Origin: Cordilura impudica
Taxonomy: Eukaryota > Arthropoda > Insecta > Diptera > Scathophagidae
Direction: 5' to 3'
Length of the DNA stretch: 64,000 nt
Assembly (NCBI GenBank): GCA_963682025.1
Contig: OY821517.1
Coordinates: forward strand, 97,773,946 to 97,837,945
Both the position numbers and the translations under genes were made by a program. Numbering within the stretch: position 1 is the first letter of the stretch; each line of letters starts with the position of its first letter. The notes under the pieces were generated by a model. The model had not been told where the DNA came from. It saw nothing but the letters and a program-made list of their open reading frames with translations, and did no database searches. Positions 45,690 to 54,964 of the stretch are shown piece by piece.

Positions 45690-47160
45690 GGCTTAGAGTA
45701 ACTGCTGAAGACCCTCTATTGAATTTGAAAGAATTGTAGTATCATCGGCGTGTCTGAAGTTATTTTTCGTACGTCCGTTCATGTTGCTAAGGACTTCCTG
45801 AAATATTCGTTCTGAGTAAATGTTGAACAATAAAGGGGAGAGGACACACCATTGTCTAACTCCTCTGCATATATTATTTTGTTTTGTAACTGACTGCTGA
45901 ACTTTTACTACTGATATTTGGTGCCAGTACAGGTTTCTGATGCACCGATGAAAGATGTCAATAAGCTTATCATGTTGCACAGTATGTCTTTGCAATTTTG
46001 TCCTAGAATATGGACACAGAATAGTGCATCACGAGTTCCCATTGCCTCTCTGAAACGAAATTGTGTATCTCCCACTGAGGCCTCGCTTTTCCTAAAGATT
46101 CTGGTGTAAATAATTTTTAGGAACAGTTTGAGCATATGACTCATAATACTCATAATTTTGTATTCATTGCATTTCATTGCGTTGCACTTTTTTGGGAGAG
46201 GTATGAATGTAGATGTTAGCCACTCATACGAATATTCACCTGAATCATAAATTCTGTTAAATAGTGTTACTATTATATTTATATTTGGTTCGTCGATTAA
46301 TCTAAGAAGTTCCGATGGTAATTCATCTGGGCCTGAAGATTTATTATTTTTTGCGGTTTTGATGACTTTTTCCACTTCAGACTACGTTATTGGTAACCCT
46401 ATTACGACATGCGGTTCCATTTCTTTATGAATTGCGTATCTGGTGCTGTCTTCGAATAATTTCTATATATAGTATATCCATGCGTCATTATTTTCATCGA
46501 CTCCGAAAACAATTTCGTTGTTATTATTTTTCAAAAAGGATGGAGGAGGACTAAGATGTATTCCATCTGCTTCTTTTAACTTCTTTTGGAGATTGAAATC
46601 ATCATGAAACCTTTCAGGCCTTTCAATTTCTTCGCATTCCTTGTTGATCCATTCTAGTTTCGCCTTGTTGTTGCGGTACTGGGTTGTGTTTTTATTTTCA
46701 TATTTTCGGCATTCTTCCATCAACTCCAGTATTTCTTTCGATTGGAGTTTATTGTATCCTAGTGCTGTTTTAGACGTTTAGACGTTTTAGAAGTTTCCAG
46801 CTAGCTGTAATGTCTGTGTTGTAATGTCTGTTTGTGTGTTTACTTCTCCAAGCTTGCTGTTTAATTGTTGAAACAGAGTTCCTTTGATGTGTTGGTTTTT
46901 TATTTTTCCAAGATTGAGAACTTTTTTTGGCCGTTGTTTTTTCAGAACCGCAATTTTTTTTAGAGAATTTCGCAAGTCACAAGTTATGATCCGAGGCAAT
47001 ATCCGCTCCTGATTACGTAGACACTTTCCGGATTGACGTTTCGAATCTTTGATTGATGAGTATGTAGCCAACTTGATTTCTCACGATGTCTCGTTCATTG
47101 TCTTGGGGTGATTTCCATGTGTTTAGCTCTCTGGGTGGCAGGGGATACCATGTGTTATTA
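45690..47160 (-). pseudogene. LINE, RTE-like, endonuclease end to reverse transcriptase
   Basis: Minus-strand pieces in order. LNTWKSPQDNERDIVRNQVG (about 47090-47140) is the end of an AP-type endonuclease. A linker follows at 46463-47071. RT fingers KNNKSSGPDELPSELLRLID and FIPLPKKCNAMKCNEYK (45908-46375) come next. Last are CRGVRQWCVLSPLLFNIYSE, a frame change, and RHADDTTILSNS (45693-45995). The catalytic box reads HADD for YADD. The GVRQGCVLSPLLFNIYSE style fits RTE-like LINEs; assignment tentative. Several stops and frameshifts. No 3' tail identified. Confidence 0.7.
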
Positions 47161-47391
47161 TTTATTATTTATTATTTATTACATAATTATGTAATTTTTC
47201 ATTAACATTCTCAATTTTTTTACCGGCATGATAAATAATAATATCATCAGCAAATGCAATAATATTATCAATTTTGTTTAAGAGATCATAAATATACAAA
47301 TTAAAAAGAATTAGCGAATTGACCGTACTTGTTGCAAACCATTTACAATAAAAAAATTTTTTGTACTAATTTTGTTCTTATTACAAATTAA
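47161..47391 (-). pseudogene. LINE-A reverse transcriptase, YADD part, split gene
   Basis: Minus strand: FFIVNGLQQ, a one-base frame change, then TVNSLILFNLYIYDLLNKID and AFADDIIIYHAG. These are the RT block before and including the catalytic box of a jockey-like LINE. The preceding RT block (DFEKAFD) lies at 52600-52930, on the far side of a family B element. An (AATA)-type microsatellite is at 47160-47180. Confidence 0.75.
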
Positions 47392-48273
47392 AAACAAGTA
47401 AGAAAATTATAGTCGGTCTAGACCGACCATATGATACCCTATACCATACGTTTAGAGTCCATATCTCATAGGCCCAACTAACAGGACATAGAAAATAAGC
47501 ATAAAACAAATTTGAGTGGGATTATTATTATTTTATTTTGGCTGGGGACTAGGCCCAAAAATGGACCGATCCTGACTATGTTTGGTAAAGTCACTTGTAT
47601 TTTGCAAAAATATATACAAACAAAATTTGAGAAGAATCAGTGCAATAATTTGGTTTTTTGATAGATTTAAGTGAAGACAGGGAAGCTCTATATGGGGCCT
47701 ACGAATAAGAGTTGTCCCATAGGGATAATTTTTGGACTACTCATTAATGGATGTAATAAATGCATACAAACCCAATTATAGTAAGATCTATGTGACAATT
47801 TGGATCTTATGACAATTTATGTCGGTTTCATAGGGGTCATTTGTATGGGGGCTAGGTCTGAACATGGACCGATTCTCACCAATTTCAACAGCGTGCATCC
47901 TATGGTCGGTGAAAGCTTACGTACCAAATTTCATCTAAATTTATTGATATTTCCGATCTGCAGTTTGATTATAAGGTTTACATGGACACACAGACGAACG
48001 GACGGACGGACGGACATCGTTATATCGAATCAGTTAGTGCTTCTGATTCGATCGGTATTGTATTGTATTGTATGTATCTTTATTTACAAATATAAAATAA
48101 CATTTTTAAATAAAGAAAGAGAATAAATATTTAACAATGACATATGTATGTCGTCTGTTATAAATATAAATATATAAAGTATTCTAGACATGTTTATAAA
48201 AAATAACTAATATACATAGGTAATATATATAGGTATACTAGCTGTTTTTACCCGGTCTTGCCCGGGATACCAA

Positions 48274-49563
48274 GCGCTGAGTACTTAAAAATTTGTATGC
48301 ACAGTACATTAATTTTTTATTTCAATTCAAAATTTTTTGATTTTTTAATTTAGAAGTTTTTTAAGATGCTGAAGCAAAAATGCTTCAAAAATAAGTTGCG
48401 AAACCGCTTTAAGTATTTTTTAAGTTAATTTATAAACATCAAATATAACGGAATCGTTTGCAAATTAAAGGAATCAGAACTTTTAAAAATTGAATTACTT
48501 CATTCAATAAGTGATCACCATTGAGCAGAGAAATCAAATTCAAGTTTCAGAAATGAAATACTAATGCGTCGTTTAATATTGTGTCGCAAGGTTTCTTTAA
48601 GCAACTGCTTATAGTATATGTGTGTCCTATTTTGATCAACAGGTAATTATTTCACATACGTAGATAAAATTTATCATACGACATTTCACTTAGCTGTGTT
48701 CCGCGACCGCCGATTCCGCGCGTTTGGCAGCCAGACCCGTGCTGCCGCGCAGTTGTTGTCAACTTATTTTAATCGCCAAAATATATTTTTCAGATCATTG
48801 CGATATCTTTGCTGAGATGTGTTCCGCGAGCGCGTCGCGTCCGCGTCCGCGCGCCTCGCGCCGCTTCCTCGCAGCTACTACCCGTTCTGCCGCTTAGTTC
48901 TCGTTACCTTATTTTAATTCCTAAAACATATTTTTTGGAGCATTACGATATTTTAGCTGGGCTGTGTTCCGAGAGTGCGTCGCGTCCGCATCCGTCGCAT
49001 ACGAGTCCGCGGTAGCGCACTGCGCGCCGCTTCCTCGCAACTACTACCCGTGCTGCCGCTTAGTTTTCGTTAACTTATTTTAATTCCTAAAACATATTTT
49101 TTAGAGCATTGCGATATTTTAGCTGAGCTGTGTTCCGAGAGCGCGTCACGTCCGCATCCGTCGCGTCCGAGTTCGAGTCCGCGGTCGCGCGCCGCGCGCC
49201 GCTTCCGCGCATTTGGCAACCACACCTGTGCTGCCGCGCAGCTGTTGCCAACTTATTTTAATTGTCAAAATATATTTTTCAGATCATTCCGATATTCCAG
49301 CTAAGCTATATTCCCCGTGCTATTGAAAACAAAACTCATTTTAAATGCATTTATTGTAGGACATATATTGAGAGCAGTATGCAAATGTTTACTAAAATAA
49401 ATATTTAACAAAATTCATTAAATAAAAATATGTAAAAATTTAAGAATGAATTTGGGGATAAGTTAATTTTTTCTTTCGATTAAAAAAAAAAAATGGGGAA
49501 TTTGTTCATTTCTTTTGGGTGCCTTTTTTTAAGTTTGGTGAATTTGTTCACCGTGTAGTTATT
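48274..49563. mobile_element. MITE with GGCGCTGAG ends, copy 3, expanded and truncated
   Basis: Left end AGCGCTGAGTACTTAAAAAT; the right part matches copy 2 up to TTCACCGTGTAGTTATT and then stops, so the right terminus is lost. The interior contains a tandem expansion of the GC-rich segment seen once in copy 2. Confidence 0.6.
48690..49310. repeat. CpG-rich tandem repeat, about four units of 150-170 bp
   Basis: Units begin GCTGTGTTCCG(C/A)GAG at about 48693, 48814, 48961 and 49127 and include CGCGTCCGC, CTACTACCCG(T)GCTGCCGC and an AACTTATTTTAATT block. Extremely rich in CG dinucleotides against an AT-rich background. The Arg-rich ORF at 48809-49015 is a consequence, not a gene. Confidence 0.75.
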
Positions 49564-49639
49564 TCCGTGTAAACCAAATTTCAGAGAAATCCGTTGAAAA
49601 GTACAAATTTGTATAGGGAAGAAATATACCACACAACAA

Positions 49640-50700
49640 AATGTGAATTTTATATGAAAATTGGGCGTAAAAGTAAGCGTGGTCGGTAAAATTCATATGG
49701 CGGCCTTCCTTGGAATATGTACTATTTTTCGGAGAAAGCCATTGAAAAATAAAAGTTTGTATAGCAATCAAATAAAGAAACAAATAAAAGGAAAAAAATA
49801 AGTTTTATATACATAGAAGTGGCTTGTAAGAAGGGTCTGGTGATCTTCCCTGTAGTATAGAGGTCGTGTGACCAAATTTTAGACATCCCTCGAAAAATAA
49901 AAATTTTTATAGTGAACAAATGTACCAAAAACAGAAAATTAATTTTGTATAAAAAGTGGGCGTAGAAGTAGGCGTGACCGGCAAGAATCATATGGCTATC
50001 TCTCTGGAGTGCTGGGATCGTGTGTAGAAAATTTCAAAGAAATCGGTTGAAAAATAAAAATTTGTATAGCGAACAAATATACCAAAAAACAAAATGAATT
50101 GTGTACAAAAAGTGGGCATTAAAGTAGGAGTGGCCGGTACGGAGCATATGGCGACCTTTCCTGGAGTACAGAGATCGTGTGTACCAAATTTCAGAGAATT
50201 CCGTTGAAAAATAAAAATTTGTGTAGCGAACAAATATACCAAAAAACAGAAAACGAATTGTATAGAAAAAGTGGGCGCAGAAGTAGGCGTGGCCGATAAG
50301 AACCATATGGCGACCTTTCCTGGAGTATGGAGATCGTGTGTAGCAAAATTCAGAGAAATCTGTTGAAAAATAATAATTTGTATAGCGAACAAATATACCA
50401 AAAAGCAGAAAATGAATTGTATATAAAAAGTGGGCGTAAAAGTAGGCGTGGTCGATAAAAAGTATATGGTGACCTTAGCTGGAGTACAGGGATCGTGAGT
50501 ACCGAATTTCAGAGAAATCTGTTAACAAATAAAAATTTGTATAGTGAACAAATATGAATAAAACAGAAAATGAATTTTACATAAAAAGTGGGCGTAGAAG
50601 TAGGCGTGGCTGGTAAAAAGTATATGGCGACCTTTCCTGGGGTATAGAGATCGTGTGTACAAAATTTCAGGAAAATCCGTTGAAAAATAAAAATTTGTAT
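49640..50700 (-). repeat. 157-bp tandem units of Helitron family H4
   Basis: GGGCGT anchors at about 49661, 49957, 50113, 50270, 50427 and 50586 give a period near 157. Each unit carries TACAGAGATCGTGTGTACCA and AAATTTGTATAGCGAACAAA. Frames at 49559-50745 repeat FFFNRFL-like peptides and are artefacts. A GTTT microsatellite ends the array (50706-50748). Confidence 0.8.
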
Positions 50701-50806
50701 AGCGGTCAAACAAACAAACAAACAAACAAACAAACAAACAAACAAACAGAAAATGAATTTTATATATATAGATATATAGGCTAATATATATAGGTATGTA
50801 TAAAAT

Positions 50807-52494
50807 TTAGATAAATTCCCCTATAATGAGTTTTCTATAATTTAAAGCATTTTCAACATAATTATAAAGTGAATTCCAGTCGTTACATATTCGTCCATTC
50901 AAAATATTTATGACATCATTGTCATTAAGAATGGGTTTACCAAAAAATCTGTTTCGGAATTTTTTAAATATTGGACATCTTGCCATGAAATGTTGAGTTG
51001 TTTCATTTTCGCCGGTGTTGCATAAAGTGCATGTATGGTTTCCAGTTGTATTAAAACTGTTTGAATTTAACGGTAATATACCGCATCTCGCTTTAAAAAT
51101 GGTTGAGATTTGCCTTTAACTCCTCAAGTTTTCGATATAGTTTCTGTCCATACTATGGTTCAATTATTTATAAATTCTTGATGTACTATTTAGAGCTTGC
51201 TCTTGCATTTCCATAATTGACCTTGATTTCATTTCTTGAAGCAAAATCGTTCCATTTCGAATCCATTGTTGTTGACTATTATTTTCAAAGTTAAATTGAA
51301 CCCCAAATTCTCTACTTATTTCACTGATTTTCTTTGCCCAAAATATATTATCTCGTAACGCAACTAGTGATAATTTGTTTGGTAATCTGTTTTGGTTGTA
51401 CTGAAATAGCGTTTTGTAGATATAGTCCATATGTAAATTCAATGTGTAAAAATGACTGCACTCTACTTTTGTTTCCAAATACAAAGCATAATTGGGTGTA
51501 AAATCTGGTAGTTTTAGAATTCTTTTCAAGAAATACATCTGTAACTTGTCTACCTCCTCGAATAAATAGTAACCCCAGACCTGAGCCGCATATGCTTGTA
51601 TAGATCGGCAGACTGATTGAAAAAGCTTCCACTTAGATTTCAAGCTTATGTTCGGTTTATTAAGAAAACTGTTCCACGTTGAATTAATGCTATTCTTAGA
51701 CGATATATTTCTTTTTTCAATATGTTTCCTAAAACTCGTTTGCGGGGTGAAAATTACGGCTAAATAGTTGTACTCATTCACAATTTTAATTTCTTGATTT
51801 TTGTACTCAATCTTATCACTTGATGCAAGCCTGCCTCCTTTTCGGAAGACCATCATTTCAGATTTAAGCATATTCACCTCCATATTCCACTGCTTACAAT
51901 AATTTTCCAAGTTCTTTACCATGTTTCTCATTATTTGTATATCATCAGCCAATAAAACTATATCATCCGCATACATAAGCAAACGTATATTTATGTCATC
52001 TACCATCAGACCACCTCCCAAATGTTCATGCAGGTCATTTAAGTACACTGTAAAGAGCAATGTGGACAGTAGACATCCTTGTTTAACGCCAGTATAAGTT
52101 TCAAAGTATTCAAATCTTTTCCTGTCCAAACTGCGGACTTTGTATGTTTGTACAAATTTTCAATAAGGTTGACCAGTTTCGTGGACATACCTAATGAATG
52201 TAGTTTATATACAAGAGCTTTCCTCGGCACTCTATCGAAGGCGGCTTTAAAATCAACAAAAAATGCGTAAATCTTTTTCTTTTTATTCAGGTTATAATTG
52301 ACTATTACTGATAAATTATAAATGTTATCTACAGTTGAATAGTGTGGTCTGAAGCCGGAGTGAAATCCATTTAGAATATTATTTTGTTCAACCCAATTTG
52401 TAAGCCTAGAATTTATAATGCCCATAAAAAGTTTTGCCACACAGTTCATAAAGAAAATCCCTCTGTAATTGCAAGTAGAATTTACATTTCCTTT
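50807..52494 (-). pseudogene. LINE-B reverse transcriptase and zinc-knuckle C-terminus
   Basis: NYRGIFFMNCVAKLFMGIIN and FHSGFRPHYSTVDNIYNLSV start the RT; IYAFFVDFKAAFDRVPRKAL has the first catalytic Asp. A frameshift near 52120 leads to YTGVKQGCLLSTLLFTVYLN and LLMYADDIVLLADDIQ, with YADD intact. The thumb region continues to 51164. After another frame change, HTCTLCN...TTQHFMARCP forms a Cys-Cys-His-Cys knuckle and the protein ends IGEFI-stop at 50807. Knuckle plus non-poly(A) tail recall I/R1/LOA-type LINEs. Endonuclease and ORF1 are absent because of 5' truncation. Confidence 0.8.
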
Positions 52495-52599
52495 CTTATC
52501 GGTATAATCGGTATATAGGTCAAATATTTTTGGTAGTTACAAACAGCAGAACAAAGTCATTATACCCAAACAACATAGTGGTATAGGGTATAATGATTT

Positions 52600-52935
52600 G
52601 TTATTTAGCATATTATGTAAGGGTATAATTAAATGAAGAGGGAATTTATACTTGAATAATTTGTATATTAAGCCAGGGATCCAAGTACTGTCGAAAGCTT
52701 TTTCGAAGTCAATTAGATAAGCACCTGTGCATAGCGATTTACGATTTATTTGTATTCAAATATACATTTGAAACAAGTATATGTATTGCACTTATTTTAG
52801 AGTGTTTGAATTTAAATCAAAATTGTCCGTTATTAGTTAGATATTTATTTTCGCAATATTTTATTATATTGTTATTAATGCAAACTTCGAAAATTTTACT
52901 TATGTTCGGCAGTATACTTATTTCATTTAATTTAA
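52600..52935 (-). pseudogene. LINE-A reverse transcriptase, first part, split gene
   Basis: Minus strand: LLPNISKIFEVCINNNIIKY, then FKFKHSKISAIHILVSN and AYLIDFEKAFDSTWIPGLIY. This is the RT region up to and past the first catalytic Asp. It stops near IIPLHNMLNN, next to the family B element; the continuation is 47161-47391. The 5' side ends where another LINE's 3' tail begins (about 52937). Confidence 0.75.
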
Positions 52936-52936
52936 T

Positions 52937-54830
52937 TTCGTTTATTTTTCAGTCAATGGAATACAAGGGTTCCTTACAGATTATAACTTAAATTAAAAAT
53001 TATTACATACATAAAATAAATATGTCTGATTTTATAAATTTAATAACTCAAAGTGAAACTGCTTAAAACTTTCTTCAGAAGTGGAAAATTCAATAGAGCA
53101 ATTCAAATTTTTTTTAACGGCCATTTCATTTATGTCATTGAGATCGTTACAAGCACGATGTAACGTACTATTTATTGCGTAATTATGCGATGGTATGATA
53201 CAATTAATATATGGTGATTATGACGTAACATTCTAGGAGGGACATAAAACGATATCTGAGAGAGCAAGTCACGATCTATATTCTAAAGTCTCAAGGCCAA
53301 GAAGCAAGCCTTTAGCTTCATATGAGGGTAAGAGAACAACAAAATTAATTGATGAGAGAGCGTATTTAAGAAATACACGTTGCACTCGCTCAATGCGAGA
53401 GATGTGTTGCCCACAATGTGGACTCCACATGACAGCAGCATACTCTAATTTCGGTCTAACGTAAGATGTGTAGATCAATTTTAATGTGTTAGGATCAGAA
53501 AAATCAGAGCAATTTTTCCTAGTAAATGCAAGGACTTTATATGCTTTCGCTACAATATAATTTATATGGGGAATGAAAGACATTGTAGAGTCAAAAGCAA
53601 CTCCCAGATCAGTCACTATGTCAATAGTAGTTAAATTATGACCACCCAAGCTAAACCAAGACGGTATCGGATTGCAAGATCTAGAAAAAGAGACATATCG
53701 ACATTTTGAAAGATTTAAAAGCAGATTATTAACCAAACACCAATCATGAAGATTATTTAGATGATTTGGTAAGTTTTATATATCAAGCAAGGAGGATAAA
53801 TGACAGCATATTTATAAGTCATCAGCATAAAGCAAAAAGCGCGCCTTTGTAAACACTTAAAGACATCATTTATAAACAAATTAAACAAAAGCGGACCCAA
53901 AACACTGCCCTGAGAAATGCCCGAGGTTTGAACATATCGGAACGATTTAAAATCATCAACTAAATCTCTGAAAATTCTATTAGATATGTATGATCTTATC
54001 CACATAAGAAAGTTGGAATGCACTCACATTGCATGCAATTTATAATAAAGAATACTATAAGATACCCTGTCAAAGGCTTTAGAAAAGTCAGTATAAACCA
54101 CATCAACTTGACTACCATGTTACAGTGCAGATATGCAATACTTACTGAAAACTGATAAGTTAGTCATAGTAGACCTACCAAAAAGAATCCACGCTGATAA
54201 GGAGAAATAATAGATTTTGAAAGGTAAAATAATTTTTTATAAATAGCATGTTCAAAAACTTTAGAAACACATGATAATTTACATATCGGCCTATAACTAG
54301 TAACTTCATCTTTATTACCATTTTTAAAAACTGGAGTATTGGTCATTGATTTCCACTTTTCAATGAAAATGATAAACTAAAAATATATTTAAGTGCAACC
54401 GCGATAGAAAAAGCACACTTTTTCAAAAAATAGGTACATAAACCATCTTGAATCTAATTTAAAATTATTTTTCTAATTGCATTATTCCATTAAAAACATC
54501 ATCAACAGAGACTTCAGTGATACCAATGTCTAGCATGTCAAATGAATTTGAGTCTAGCTGTATGAATCATTGAAGAATTAAAATTTGAGCTGAAAAATTT
54601 GGCAAACATATGTACAATATCACTACCAGATTTAAACACAGAGCCATTATATATTATGATAGTTGGAATATCTGAAACTTAATATATTTAATATATTGCA
54701 CGCAAGTTTTTAGGATTGCTAGTGTCCTTACTTTTTGTTTGGTAAAACAACTACTTTTTGCAATTTTCTATGCACGAGCGAAATACGAATTAATGAGCAT
54801 ATCATTGAAAAGGGTGCATAAAATGATTCA
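52937..54830 (-). pseudogene. Jockey-like LINE ORF2, 5'-truncated, decayed
   Basis: Pieces in order on the minus strand. SVDDVFNGIMQLEK (about 54500) is the segment before the RT. Then come VFKNGNKDEVTSYRPICKLS and KVFEHAIYKKLFYLSKSIIS (54164-54346). GISQGSVLGPLLFNLFINDV (53757-54023) has the next box read as LMTYKY in place of the YADD motif. The thumb LGVAFDSTMSFIPHINYIV and RPKLEYAAVMWSPHCGQHIS lies at 53269-53736. The 3' end (AATCTGTAAGGAACC...) resembles the LINE at 61.7 kb. Many stops; dead. Confidence 0.75.
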
Positions 54831-54964
54831 ATTAAATGTTTAGTTTTAAATAAAAATTAATGTTTATTGTTCAGCAGATAATAATTCAATGAATGAAAAA
54901 TTTTCAGGAAAAACAAAATATAAAAACTAACAAATATTTCAATACCAAAATAATTATTTTCAAT

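Larger units (their letters stand above)
48238..50772 (-). mobile_element. Helitron (family H4), complete ends
   Basis: 5' end at the right: minus strand TCTATATATATAAAATTCAT then a TTTG microsatellite. 3' end at the left: CCCGGGCAAGACCGGGTAAA then AACAG-CTAG, followed by T. Insertion between A and T fits Helitrons. The interior carries about eight units of 157 bp (GTGGGCGTAGAAGTAGGCGT), and MITE copy 3 near the 3' end. No coding sequence remains. Confidence 0.8.
48056..52494 (-). mobile_element. LINE-B with TACAA-type tail, interrupted
   Basis: 3' end at the left: minus strand ends in ACAATACAATACAATAC, a short tandem tail and not poly(A). TCGGTAT of the host HINE appears at both junctions, a likely target duplication. 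The body holds a reverse transcriptase gene truncated at its 5' end. A Helitron (48238-50772) splits the 3' untranslated region. Confidence 0.75.
47392..52592 (-). mobile_element. HINE family B, copy f, interrupted
   Basis: 3' end at the left (minus strand TCGGTCTAGACCGACTATAA, TTTTCTTACTTGTTTT) and 5' end at the right (ACCCTATACCACTATGTTG). GTCC tract at 47998-48015. The element breaks off at GATTCGATCGGTAT (about 48055) and resumes at about 52495 (TCGGTATAATCGGTATATAG then GTCAAATATTTTTGGTAG). It is interrupted by LINE-B. Together the two parts make a full-length family B copy. Confidence 0.8.

Noticed and set aside
48809..49015. Arg-rich ORF of 68 codons
   Set aside because: It is the translation of the CpG-rich tandem repeat and has no conserved feature.
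50509..50745. ORFs beginning with repeated CLFV residues
   Set aside because: Produced by the GTTT microsatellite and 157-bp units of the Helitron.
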